Positions 52,096 through 60,910 of a stretch of 64,000 nucleotides of DNA are shown piece by piece. Positions within the stretch are counted from its first letter, which is position 1; every line of letters begins with the position of its first letter. The DNA comes from Myxococcales bacterium (GTDB lineage: Bacteria; Myxococcota_A; Polyangia; Polyangiales; Polyangiaceae). The stretch lies in the NCBI GenBank assembly GCA_016712525.1, contig JADJQX010000001.1:1736001-1800000 (forward strand), written 5' to 3'. The notes under the pieces were generated by a model. The model ran no database searches, was not told the origin of the DNA, and saw only the letters and a program-made list of their open reading frames with translations. The position numbers and the translations under genes were made by a program.

Positions 52096-52806
52096 ATGCG
52101 CAAGAGCTATCGCGGGGTAGGGCCCCTTCTTCTTTTGGTCGTCGCGGGCGGCGCCGCGTTCACGGCGTGTGTCGGGGACGACCCGGTGGCCACGTCCGAC
52201 GCCGGCGGTAGCCCCACCACGACCGCGACGACCACCGCGCCCACGGCGACGACCACCGGGACGACGGCCCCCGACGGCGCGACCCCCGCCGACGCCGAGG
52301 CCGACACGGCGATCGCGCCGCTGCTCGACGCGGCCCCCGATGGAACGACCCTCATCGACGGCGCCCCGCTCGACGCGGGCAAGCCCATGCCGACGTGCCG
52401 CTTGCCCACGCAGAACCCGCTCGCGTTCAACCTCCGTTGCGCGGCGAGCCCCTCGAACCCCACCCCGGGCGGGCGAGTCCAGAACGGCACGTACGTGCTG
52501 AACGGCGCGTACGGTCCGCTCTTCTGCCCGAGCGCCTACATCTTCGGGAGCGCCGAGGTGTTCTCGCAAGATGGGGAGCAGTTCCTTCGGTACAACGTCC
52601 TCAAGAAGACGGCCACGAACGACCCGGGAACGTCGGTCTCGGGCACTCACTGGCTCAACTACGATTCGGCTTCGGGGCGGCTCCGCGTCGAAGAGATGTG
52701 CGATCCGCTCCGCAAGGGGAACGTGCGAACGGGCGAAGTCTCGGTGCAGGGCGCCGATCTCGTCCTCACGTTCACGGGTGGCCAAGAGCGTTGGCAGATG
52801 AAGTGA
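52096..52806 (+). CDS. lipoprotein with Thr/Asp-rich linker
   Basis: A 236-residue lipoprotein. The signal ends FTAC (about residue 25) after MRKSYRGVG. A Thr/Ala/Pro stretch and an Asp/Ala region separate it from a 130-residue globular domain starting about residue 100 with CRLPTQNP. The domain contains GTYVLNGAYGPLFC, SGTHWLNYDSASGRL and GADLVLTFTGG, suggestive of a small beta barrel or sandwich. No family is recognised. It is divergent from the metallothionein/sigma operon across 220 bases. That gap holds one short inverted repeat (CGACGG at 51956-51961 and CCGTCG at 51974-51979) and no gene. Confidence 0.78.
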   Translation: MRKSYRGVGPLLLLVVAGGAAFTACVGDDPVATSDAGGSPTTTATTTAPTATTTGTTAPDGATPADAEADTAIAPLLDAAPDGTTLIDGAPLDAGKPMPTCRLPTQNPLAFNLRCAASPSNPTPGGRVQNGTYVLNGAYGPLFCPSAYIFGSAEVFSQDGEQFLRYNVLKKTATNDPGTSVSGTHWLNYDSASGRLRVEEMCDPLRKGNVRTGEVSVQGADLVLTFTGGQERWQMK

Positions 52807-52869
52807 GCGCGCCCTCGCGCCCTGCGAATGCTCCGTCGTGCGCGGCGTGAAATCGGTAGTCTCGAGCTC

Positions 52870-53934
52870 ATGCGCTGCCCGTATCCGGAGAGCATGGTCG
52901 ATTTCGAGCCCGAGCTCGTGGCTCGCGGCACGCACGAGCTCACCGCGCTCGGGGAGGTGCTCGCGCTGGCCGATCCCGAAGGGCTCGTCGAGCCGAGGAG
53001 CCGCGTCCTCTGCGCAGGGCTCTCGCACCTCGGGGTGCTCGCTCACCGCGCTCTCGGAGGCGGCGCGAGCGAAGCGGACGTCTCTCGCGCGTCGGCGCTC
53101 CTCTCGCTCGTGACGAAGGTCGACGATCAGATCATCGACGCGCTGCCGTTCCACGGAGGCTCGGAGACCCCCGAGGGGGTCGTTCGCGCTCGCACCACGG
53201 AATACCTCGACGCGACCCTCGCCGCGATCGTGGACGGCAAAACGCGCTCGCCTCGCCTCGAGCTCGCCGCGGAGCTCGGTCACAGGCTCAGGGCGCTCGC
53301 CTCGACGCCCGCGCGCCTAGAGTCCATGTGGGCCACCCTCGCGGAGGGCTTCGCCATCCAAGCCGACGCCGTGGCGACGCTCACGCGCCACCCTGCCGAG
53401 GTCTCGCTCGAGCGCGTGTCTCGCGTCACGCGGGAGATCAGCGGGGCGTGGCTCCACATGATCACGGCGGTCGGTGCCCTCCCGAGCGATGCCACAAGGT
53501 CTCTCACCGCGGCCGAAAAGCAGGGCTTCTTCGCGTGGGGCTCGGCGATCCAGCGCGCCGATGCGCTCGCCGACCTCGAGAAGGATCTCGGCGACGGGCA
53601 CCTCTCCACGTACCCCGGTCGCCTTCTCTTCGACCTTTGCCCCGGCGAGTACCTCGAGGCCGTGCGCACCTTCGACGGGGACGCTCTCTATGCGCTCGTG
53701 CACCGCGAGGGCGTCGACGATGCCTGCCTCGGCGACACCGGCGAAGATCCGCGCGCGCTCGAAGCTCTCGGCGCTTTGGGCGAAATACCGAGTTTGCTCG
53801 CGTGGATTCGCGGCTATCTCGTAAGGCGGTATCGGGCTCATCCGCGCGCCCGCGGAGCGGCGTACGTCGTCGCTCCCGAGCGGGGCGTGCTCTTTCCTTC
53901 CGCGTCGAGGGGGCTTTCATGTTCGGGACGTTGA
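52870..53934 (+). CDS. helical protein with isoprenoid-synthase-like acidic motifs
   Basis: A 354-residue, mostly helical soluble protein. ATG 52870 is chosen, but ATG 52828 would add 14 residues and cannot be excluded. Two acidic motifs stand out: VDDQIID (about residue 82) and ADALADLEKDLGDGHLSTYP (about 230), spaced like the two metal-binding motifs of class I isoprenoid synthases such as phytoene or squalene synthase. The downstream gene, overlapping by 16 bases, encodes a DUF5685-like protein with a similar motif (DALDDLEKDHASGAFNP). The pair may be diverged relatives. Function is inferred only from these motifs. Confidence 0.75.
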   Translation: MRCPYPESMVDFEPELVARGTHELTALGEVLALADPEGLVEPRSRVLCAGLSHLGVLAHRALGGGASEADVSRASALLSLVTKVDDQIIDALPFHGGSETPEGVVRARTTEYLDATLAAIVDGKTRSPRLELAAELGHRLRALASTPARLESMWATLAEGFAIQADAVATLTRHPAEVSLERVSRVTREISGAWLHMITAVGALPSDATRSLTAAEKQGFFAWGSAIQRADALADLEKDLGDGHLSTYPGRLLFDLCPGEYLEAVRTFDGDALYALVHREGVDDACLGDTGEDPRALEALGALGEIPSLLAWIRGYLVRRYRAHPRARGAAYVVAPERGVLFPSASRGLSCSGR

Positions 53935-55340
53935 AGCCGCATTCGTGTGGGCTCGCGTGCGACCGTCGCCACGCGTACGCGACGTTCTATTGTGGGCTCT
54001 GCAAGGGGCTCGGCGACCACTTCGGCACGGCCACTCGCGCGCTCCTCACGTACGACGCCGTGTTCCTCGCGCTCGTCGTCGACGGGCTCATGGTCGAACG
54101 GGCCGCCCCCGACACGTGCCGATGCCCGATGTTGCCGCTCGTCCACAGGCCCACGGTTCGCCCGGACAGCGTCGCCATGCGCTACGCGTCGGCCATGCAG
54201 CTGCTGCTCGTCGATCAGTTCTTGGCCGATCGCAGCGAAGACGGAAAGCGGGTCGCGAAGGTGGCCCGACCGCTCCTCTCGAGCCGTGTCACGCACGCGT
54301 ACGCGATGCTCGGCGAGCTCGGTGTATCGATGGACGAGGTCCGCGGCTTCGAGCAGGTGCAGGCTCGTGTGGAGCGCAGCCTCGACGCCGACGGGCACGC
54401 CGCCTCCGAGCCGACCCGCCGGGCGCTCGGGCTCGCGTTCGAGCGTATGACGGGGCTCCCGGGCGTATCGGAGGAGGTCGCGTCCGATGGAGCGCGGGAG
54501 GCGCTGCGTGAGCTCGGTCGCGCCCTCGGCGGGGCGATTTACCTCATCGATGCGCTCGACGACCTCGAGAAGGATCATGCGAGCGGCGCCTTCAATCCGT
54601 GCCTCGTCCCAGGGCGAAAAGGCCGTGGCCGCGTCGTCTCGTGGCCTCGTGTCGTGCGTGTGTGGGATGCCCTCTCGGTCGATCTCGCCGCCCTCGACGC
54701 GCTCGCGCACACGCTCCCACTCTTGCGTCACCGTGACCTCGTGCGGGCCGTCGTGGTGGGAGAGCTTCGTCGCACCGCGAGGGCCGCGGCAGAGCGGGCG
54801 CACGCCTACGCGCGGGCCGAAGGAGAGCGCGAACGCCAGGCGATGGGCGTCTTCGCTCGAGGGCTCTCTTCGCTCGTCGCGGCCTTCGTCTTCGCGTGGG
54901 TGTGGCTCCTGTCCCATACGGCGTACGCCCAAAAGGGAGAGACGAAGTCCAAAGATGCGTCCGTCGACGCGAGCGCGAACGACGCGTCGGCGCCACCGAG
55001 CTGGCTCCCCAAGCTCCCGAAGCCCACACCCTCTCCGTCGGAGTCGGCGTCGCCTTCGAGCGGGGACTCGCCCGGTGTGGACCCCGCCCTCGATCCGACC
55101 GCGACCCCACCATCGGGGGGCGCCAAGGGGAAGGGTGATCCTCCCGAGGTGAAAGGGAAGGGCGGGTCCAGTCGAGGGTGCGGCTGCCTCGACGCGTGCG
55201 GAGGCTTTCGTTCGTGCTGCAACGACTGCCCGATCTGCAAAGGCTCCGACCCGTGCGCCTCGTGCTGCAAGTGCGGAAATGGGAAAGACTGCTGCAACTG
55301 CTGCGATAGCTGCAAGGGCTGCGACGGCTGCTGCAAGTAG
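53919..55340 (+). CDS. DUF5685-like protein with Cys-rich C-terminal tail
   Basis: A 473-residue protein that starts MFGTLKPHSC and has YCGLCKGLGDHFG and ALDDLEKD-type segments, both hallmarks I associate with DUF5685. Residues about 1-290 are helical. A single hydrophobic segment at about 310-330 (LSSLVAAFVFAWVWLLS) may be a membrane anchor. A Pro/Ser-rich stretch then leads to a terminal region with about twenty Cys in CC, CxxC and CGNGKDCC units. It overlaps the preceding helical gene by 16 bases, indicating coupling. The Cys tail suggests metal or cofactor binding at the membrane. Some DUF5685 members are described with similar Cys-rich ends, which should be checked. Confidence 0.8.
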   Translation: MFGTLKPHSCGLACDRRHAYATFYCGLCKGLGDHFGTATRALLTYDAVFLALVVDGLMVERAAPDTCRCPMLPLVHRPTVRPDSVAMRYASAMQLLLVDQFLADRSEDGKRVAKVARPLLSSRVTHAYAMLGELGVSMDEVRGFEQVQARVERSLDADGHAASEPTRRALGLAFERMTGLPGVSEEVASDGAREALRELGRALGGAIYLIDALDDLEKDHASGAFNPCLVPGRKGRGRVVSWPRVVRVWDALSVDLAALDALAHTLPLLRHRDLVRAVVVGELRRTARAAAERAHAYARAEGERERQAMGVFARGLSSLVAAFVFAWVWLLSHTAYAQKGETKSKDASVDASANDASAPPSWLPKLPKPTPSPSESASPSSGDSPGVDPALDPTATPPSGGAKGKGDPPEVKGKGGSSRGCGCLDACGGFRSCCNDCPICKGSDPCASCCKCGNGKDCCNCCDSCKGCDGCCK

Positions 55341-55470
55341 GCGCGCGGCAGACGTGCGCCGAGCGAGTGCGCGCTTGACCGCCAGCGTGGACGCCATCGG
55401 CGGCGCGTGCCGGTGGTCGTGTAAATGCTAGTAGTTTCGATAGTTTGTGCGCTTGCGTCGTCTCGACGAC

Positions 55471-55755
55471 TCAGTCGGTCGCGAGGCCCGCGTCCCCGAG
55501 ACCGAGCGGCCCTTCGGCGCTCGTCACGGAGAGCGAAGCGGGCGACGTTTCTGTCGCCGAGGCCCCTGCCATGGCGCGCATGCCCACGAGCGCGAGGGCG
55601 GCGGTGAGGCCGAGCGCGACGGCGGTACGCGCGCGACGGCGATCGCGAGAGACGATCGTTCGCCGTGCCTCTCCGAGCACCTTGGCGGCGCGTGCCTCGT
55701 CCCAAGGAACGTCCGCCACGCGGGACTCCTGCACCATGCGATGGACGATGCTCAT
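55471..55755 (-). CDS. small membrane protein after ECF sigma factor, possible anti-sigma
   Basis: A 94-residue protein. Its ATG at 55755 overlaps the sigma-factor stop by four bases. The N-terminal 45 residues are helical and charged (VLGEARRTIVSRDRRRAR). One hydrophobic segment (about residues 47-60, TAVALGLTAALALVG) would be a single membrane pass, and a short Ser/Ala tail follows. The order suggests a short cytoplasmic domain plus anchor, as for small anti-sigma factors, but it lacks the zinc-binding HxxxCxxC motif of ZAS proteins. The role is inferred from position. Confidence 0.65.
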   Translation of the reverse strand: MSIVHRMVQESRVADVPWDEARAAKVLGEARRTIVSRDRRRARTAVALGLTAALALVGMRAMAGASATETSPASLSVTSAEGPLGLGDAGLATD

Positions 55756-56297
55756 CGGACGAGCCTCTTCTCGAGCCGAGCCTCGGCCTCGGCGATGCGC
55801 CGCTTCACCGTCGCGAGGGACACCTCGCACGCCGCGGCGGTCTCCGGGAGCGTGAGCTCGTCCACGCGGTGAAGACAGAACGGGATGCGAAGCTCGTCGG
55901 GCAGCGTCTCGAGCGCCGCGTAGAGATCGAGATCACGCTCGCGCTCGCGTGGCACGTCGGCGCGGATCATCGCCTCGAGCCACCGGAACCCGAAGACGCG
56001 GAAACGCCGACGCTTGGCGAAGAGCCGCCGCACGCGCCGGACGGCGAGGAGGCGTACCCACGCGCGCACGGGCACGCTCGGGTCGCGTGAGTCGAGGCCG
56101 TCGCGGACGTCGAGGAAGGTCTCTTGGACGACGTCGTCGAGGTCGCGGTCGTTGCCCATGAGGCGGAAGGCGAGCTCGGCCACGTGCCGCGCATGGGCCG
56201 CGTAGATCGACTCCAGCGTGAGGCCATGGCTCGCCCCGTCGGCTTCGGCGGCGAACGAGGGCTCGACCGCGTAAGGGGTGGGGAGGGGAAGGTGCAT
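55752..56297 (-). CDS. ECF sigma factor
   Basis: A 181-residue sigma-70 family protein. ATG at 56297 is chosen; the open frame extends upstream to 56555 but that part has no sigma content. Region 2 contains AELAFRLMGNDRDLDDVVQETFLDV. Region 4 has ETAAACEVSLATVKRRIAEAEARLEK. A basic linker with VRRVRRLFAKRRR lies between. It is followed by a small membrane protein that may be its anti-sigma. It is divergent from the PMT-like gene at 56344. Confidence 0.88.
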   Translation of the reverse strand: MHLPLPTPYAVEPSFAAEADGASHGLTLESIYAAHARHVAELAFRLMGNDRDLDDVVQETFLDVRDGLDSRDPSVPVRAWVRLLAVRRVRRLFAKRRRFRVFGFRWLEAMIRADVPRERERDLDLYAALETLPDELRIPFCLHRVDELTLPETAAACEVSLATVKRRIAEAEARLEKRLVR

Positions 56298-56343
56298 CTG
56301 CCGTACCGACGCGAGAAACCCGCATCGGCTCAAATTTCTTCCC

Positions 56344-58404
56344 GTGAGCCGCTCTCGCCTCGTTCGCGTGGCCTTGGGCGTGCCCGAACGATCCCGCGCC
56401 GACGGCTCCGCGCCACTTTCCCCCTCTCTCGGGCTCCTCTTGCTCGGGTTCGCGGCGTTCGTCGCGCTGCTCCTGCCCGAACGAGGTGTCGGTGACGGGG
56501 CCGAGCTCTCCGTGATTTCGCGTGCCCTGGGAGCTCCCGGCGCGTTCGTGACCAAGCCGCTCGAGGGCCCGTTGCCCGTCGCTTTCGTCGCGACCTGCTT
56601 TCGCCTGACCGCGCGTTACGGTCTCCTCCTCGCGCGCGTCGGCTCGGCGTCGCTCGTGGGTGCGGCCATCGCGGCCACGTTCGTGGCGACCGCGAGGCTC
56701 GCGGGGCACCGGGCAGCCGTGTTCGCGGCCATCGTGCTCGGGACGTCGCCCGTCACGATCTCGCTCGCCGGTACGGTCGAGCCCGACGCCGCCACCCTCG
56801 GGTTCGGAGGCATCGCCTTCTCCGCGGCGCTGCTCGTCGCGCACGGGGGCCTCTCTCCTCGTCGGATCTTGGTGTGGGCGAGCGTGGGGCTCGCCGCCGT
56901 GGTTGGAGGTATCGCGACCCGAGGTGTGCTCGTGGGCGCCCTGCCGGCGTTGGCGCCCCTCCTCGTCCCCAGCGAAGGTAGGTCACGGTGGGCCCGCGTC
57001 GGTGTCGTTTTGGTCGTGGGGATCGTCGCCGGCGTGGGCGTGGCGCTGCTCCCGAAGGCCGAAGGCAGCGCGGTCACGTTCGAGGCGCCGCTCGTCAGGC
57101 TCGGTCACGTGCTCTTTCCGTGGAGCCTCTTCGTGCCGCTCGTCGTCGCCAAGCTCGTGCGCGAACGAGGTGGCACGCGCCATACGCTCGCGTCGTCGGT
57201 GCTCGCGGGTTTCGGCGTCGTCGTGCTCGTGGACCTCCTCGCGACGCGCTCCGGGGCGAGCTTCGTCCCGGCCTGGCCGACCCTGCTCGCCGCGGGCGTC
57301 GGGCTCGTCGCGAGTGAGCCAGGAGGCGTCCGGCCGAGCGCGATGGTCGCGGCCTCGGCGATCACCCTGCTCCTCGGTCGCGACGCCGCGAGCTTCCCGG
57401 AGCATGCGCTCGCTCCCTACTCGGGTGTGCCGCTGCCCGCTTCGGTGATCCCGAGGCTCGCGCTCGTCGTGCCGCTCGTCACCGGTCTCGCCGTGCTCGG
57501 CATGCTGGGCCACGGGGTGCTGCGGCGCGTGCAGCGTGGCTCCTCGGCGGGCGCGTTCATGGTGGCGGCAGGCTCGCTCTCCGCGATCGTCCTCGTTCTC
57601 GGGCATCACCGCGCCGTGGCCATGGCGACGAGCTCGTCGTCGGTCGTCGCGAGCTACGTCGCGCGTCGGACCTCGCGGTCGCGTCTCGGCGTGCTCGACG
57701 TGCCCAAAGCTCACCTCGGCGCGCTGGGCGTATCGGCCGACGCGGAGCTCTCGAGCGCGGAGATGGCCGCGAGGTGGCTCGTCGAGGATCCTTCACGGTG
57801 GCTCGTCGTTCGCCGAGAGCGGCGTGTCGAGGTGTCGGCGGCCTTCCGCGCGCTCGTGGGCCGCAACGTCCCCGAGGTCTCCGATGGCCACGAAGGGGCG
57901 CTCCTGCTCCTCACACAGGTCCCCGCCGGCCGCCGCTCGAGCCCCCTCGACGATGTGGTCGGCTCTCGCCTCCCGGACGGGTTCACGCCGCTCTCGGCTT
58001 CGTTCGACGTCTCCGTCGATGCGCTCGGGATTCGTCTCCGTGACGGGCGCGGTCGAGCCGTCACGGCGCTGTCGCCTGGCGAGTCCGGGATCGTCGAGGT
58101 CGCGTACCGAGCGCGTGCGGCCGTTCCGCCCGGGTACTGCAGCTTCGTGCACGTCGACACGGCGCCCGTGCGAGCCACGCACGAAGACTCGGTCATCGCC
58201 GACTATCCCATGCGGTACTGGCGCGAGGGAGACGTCGTCGTCGTCGCTCACCCGATCGTGGTGCCTCGAGGCGCGAGGCCGGGGCGCGCCACGGTGCTCT
58301 TCGGCCTCGGCGTGAGCCCCTGCGCGGACGACCGAAGGTCTCTTGTAACTGTTGGTAATCATGTCGGAAATCGTGTCGTTGGAGGGGTGCTCGATGTCCG
58401 CTGA
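56344..58404 (+). CDS. ArnT/PMT-like membrane protein, degenerate
   Basis: A 686-residue membrane protein with about ten hydrophobic helices in the first 430 residues and a soluble beta-rich C-terminal domain. Near residue 50-75, VGDGAELSVISRAL and KPLEGPLPVAFV sit where ArnT-type GT83 enzymes have DxxxYxEIARxM and KPPLxYW, so it may be a diverged glycosyltransferase. Key acidic residues are not obvious. GTG at 56344 is chosen as start because no ATG gives a good leader. The next gene, coupled by an 11-base overlap, is a clearer ArnT-like enzyme, so the two may act together on lipid-linked sugars. Confidence 0.72.
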   Translation: MSRSRLVRVALGVPERSRADGSAPLSPSLGLLLLGFAAFVALLLPERGVGDGAELSVISRALGAPGAFVTKPLEGPLPVAFVATCFRLTARYGLLLARVGSASLVGAAIAATFVATARLAGHRAAVFAAIVLGTSPVTISLAGTVEPDAATLGFGGIAFSAALLVAHGGLSPRRILVWASVGLAAVVGGIATRGVLVGALPALAPLLVPSEGRSRWARVGVVLVVGIVAGVGVALLPKAEGSAVTFEAPLVRLGHVLFPWSLFVPLVVAKLVRERGGTRHTLASSVLAGFGVVVLVDLLATRSGASFVPAWPTLLAAGVGLVASEPGGVRPSAMVAASAITLLLGRDAASFPEHALAPYSGVPLPASVIPRLALVVPLVTGLAVLGMLGHGVLRRVQRGSSAGAFMVAAGSLSAIVLVLGHHRAVAMATSSSSVVASYVARRTSRSRLGVLDVPKAHLGALGVSADAELSSAEMAARWLVEDPSRWLVVRRERRVEVSAAFRALVGRNVPEVSDGHEGALLLLTQVPAGRRSSPLDDVVGSRLPDGFTPLSASFDVSVDALGIRLRDGRGRAVTALSPGESGIVEVAYRARAAVPPGYCSFVHVDTAPVRATHEDSVIADYPMRYWREGDVVVVAHPIVVPRGARPGRATVLFGLGVSPCADDRRSLVTVGNHVGNRVVGGVLDVR

Positions 58405-60844
58405 CCTGCGCTCTCGTGGCCTCTCGGCGCTGGTCGCCTCGATCGCGTTCGTCCTCCTCGTCGCGGCCTTCACCGTGCCCGTGCGAGGAGCTCTGGCCGC
58501 GCCCGCTGCGGTCGTGTGCGCGGTCGTGTGCGCCCTCGCCGTCGTACGAGTCTTCGTCGTCTTGCCCGAAGGGGCCGTTTCCGTCGACGTGCGGTCGGTG
58601 GTCGTGCTCGTCGGGGCCGCGTGTGTCGGTCTCCAGGTCTCTCTCGTCCTCGCGGTGTCGGGGCGGCTCGGTCCCGTGGGGGCGGGCGCGCTCGTCACCC
58701 TCGCCTCGCTCGGTGTCGTCGCCGTACTCTTCCACGCGCGGGACCTGGCCTGCGGGCGCCGCCGTGGAGCCTTCGTCCGAGATCCGCTCTTCTTCGGGAC
58801 GGTGCTGCACGTGCTCGTCCTCGTGCCCATGCTCGGCGCCTTCTCGCTCGTCGATCCGTGGGAGACGCACTACGGCGAGGTCGCCCGGGAGATGGTCGCG
58901 CGCCGCGATCCCCTGTCGCCGTTCTGGGCCAACGAGGGCTTCTTTCGTACGAAGCCCGTGATGGAGATGTGGCTCCAGGCGGCCTTCTTTCGCGCGACCG
59001 AGGTCGACTGCGCGTCGGGCAACATGCTGCGCGGGAGCGCTTCGGCCGCTGCGGCGCCCGAGTGGGCCGCGCGTGCCCCGAACGCGGCGCTCGCCATCGT
59101 GGGTGGGCTGATGCTCGCGGCAGGGGTCGCGCGTGCGTACGGGAGACGCGCGGGCTTCTTCGCGCAGGTGATCTTGGCGACCACGGCCCACTACGCGCTG
59201 CTCGGGCATCAGTCGACCACCGACATGCCACTCGTCGCGTCCATCTCCGCGAGCTTCGGCGCGCTCTCGGTGGCCATCACCCGCGCTTCGAGCGCCGCGC
59301 CTGCGCCGCGCACCGTGCGCCTCTTCGGTGTGGAGCTGCCGGCCGCGCCCCGCACGGCGTTGATGGTGCTCTTCGTCGCGCTGCTCGTCCCCGAGCTCGC
59401 GCTGCTGGTATCCCGAAATGTAGGCTTCGAGCCGGGCCTCGCCCTCGTGCACGCCGATCGTGTCGTGTCCGGCTCGGCGGGAAACGAAGGGCTCCTCGGG
59501 CAGGTCCCGCACCTCGTCACTCGTGTGGCGTATCCGCGTGCGGCTCCAGCGCTGCAGGCGCTCGTCTGGGCCGGGCTCGCGGGCGTCGTGCTCGTGTGGC
59601 TCCGAGGTCTCGAACGCCCGCGTGAGGCTTGGGTGGGCCTCGCGTTCGTCGCGGCTTCGGTCGGCACGCTCGCCAAGGGGCCCGCGGGTTTCGTGTTCCT
59701 CGTCCTCGCGGTCCTCGTCCTCGCCGTCGTGGAGCGCAAGGCGGCTCCCGCGCTGCTCGGTGCCGCCTTCGTCGGTGCCGCTGCCCTCGCCGTGCTCGTG
59801 CTCCCCTGGTTCTGCGCGATGCACCTCCGGCACGGGCGAGCCTTCACCGACGAGCTCGTGATGCGCCACATGATCGGGCGCACGCTCGAGCACCTCCACG
59901 ACACGAACCAAGGCGAGGACACGAGCGCGCGCTACTACCTGTGGCAGCTCGGGTACGGCCTCTTTCCCTGGGTGGGCATGGCGCCCCTCGCGTTGTCGGG
60001 CCCGGGCTCGCTCGTGCGCTCGTGGCGCCGCGACGCCGTGCGCCTCGTGCTGCTCGTGTGGGCCTTCGCGGCGTTCACGTTGGTGACCGTCATGAAGACC
60101 AAGTTTCACCACTACGTGTTCCCGGTCGTTCCCCCAGTCGCCGCGCTCGTGGGCATCGAGCTCTCTCGCCTCGGGCGCGGGCCCGCGGAGCGCTCCGCGC
60201 CGCGCACGTGGTTCGTCGTTCTGGGGGCCGCGATCACGTTGGGCGTAGGGCTCGACCTCGTCGCCGGATCGCCTGGAATTCCCGGGCGAGGGCAGGCGCG
60301 GCTCCTCCACTTGTTCACGTATCTCTACACACGGAGCTGGCCCGAGACGCTCGACTTTCGCGCCCCCCTCGCGCTGTTCTCCGCGCTGGCGGCGCTGTCG
60401 ACGCTCGCCGTCGCGTGGGAGAAGGTGAGGCGGGTCGCCGCGCTCGTGCTCGTGGGGACGTCGCTCGCGTTCTCGGTCTTCGTGCTCGACGTATACCTCG
60501 TACGTACGGCTCCCCATTGGGGGCAGCGTGGTCTCTTCGTGCGAGCGAACGCCGAGAACGCCGAGCGTGACGAGCCCGTCATCGCGTTCCAGATGAACTG
60601 GAAGGGAGAGAACTTTTACGCGGGAAACCGGCTCGCCATCGTGCTCAACGACAGCGCTCGCCTTCCGCCGTACCTCGAGGGGCGCCGCAAGCTCGGGCGG
60701 ACGGAGCTGCTCGCCGTGTGCGAGCACGGGAGAGTCGCGGAGCTGCGCGCCGTGCTCGGCGCCGCGCCGTGGGACATCGTGCCGCTGACGACGCCTGCCG
60801 AGAACGACAAGTTCGTGCTCGTGCGCCTTCGGGCGAGGAGGTAG
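58394..60844 (+). CDS. ArnT-like (GT83) membrane glycosyltransferase
   Basis: An 816-residue integral membrane enzyme. The ATG at 58394 has a strong GGAGGGG ribosome site and lies inside the end of the previous gene. About 13 hydrophobic helices are present. DPWETHYGEVAREM near residue 155 is the catalytic acidic first loop, followed by RTKPVMEMWLQ in the KPP(L) position. These features match the ArnT/PMT-like GT83 family that transfers sugars from polyprenyl carriers. The soluble C terminus of about 130 residues contains QMNWKGENFY. It probably modifies a lipid or protein in the periplasm. The acceptor is unknown. Confidence 0.88.
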   Translation: MSADLRSRGLSALVASIAFVLLVAAFTVPVRGALAAPAAVVCAVVCALAVVRVFVVLPEGAVSVDVRSVVVLVGAACVGLQVSLVLAVSGRLGPVGAGALVTLASLGVVAVLFHARDLACGRRRGAFVRDPLFFGTVLHVLVLVPMLGAFSLVDPWETHYGEVAREMVARRDPLSPFWANEGFFRTKPVMEMWLQAAFFRATEVDCASGNMLRGSASAAAAPEWAARAPNAALAIVGGLMLAAGVARAYGRRAGFFAQVILATTAHYALLGHQSTTDMPLVASISASFGALSVAITRASSAAPAPRTVRLFGVELPAAPRTALMVLFVALLVPELALLVSRNVGFEPGLALVHADRVVSGSAGNEGLLGQVPHLVTRVAYPRAAPALQALVWAGLAGVVLVWLRGLERPREAWVGLAFVAASVGTLAKGPAGFVFLVLAVLVLAVVERKAAPALLGAAFVGAAALAVLVLPWFCAMHLRHGRAFTDELVMRHMIGRTLEHLHDTNQGEDTSARYYLWQLGYGLFPWVGMAPLALSGPGSLVRSWRRDAVRLVLLVWAFAAFTLVTVMKTKFHHYVFPVVPPVAALVGIELSRLGRGPAERSAPRTWFVVLGAAITLGVGLDLVAGSPGIPGRGQARLLHLFTYLYTRSWPETLDFRAPLALFSALAALSTLAVAWEKVRRVAALVLVGTSLAFSVFVLDVYLVRTAPHWGQRGLFVRANAENAERDEPVIAFQMNWKGENFYAGNRLAIVLNDSARLPPYLEGRRKLGRTELLAVCEHGRVAELRAVLGAAPWDIVPLTTPAENDKFVLVRLRARR

Positions 60845-60910
60845 GGGCCAGCGCGGATCCGCTCCGAGCACAGCCAGCACAGCCGGTGGTGCCTACGAGC
60901 ACGGCCGAGG

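Noticed and set aside
55452..55472. Palindrome GTCGT-CTCG-ACGAC near 55457
   Set aside because: Five-base arms between convergent genes with no T-run; too short for a terminator call.
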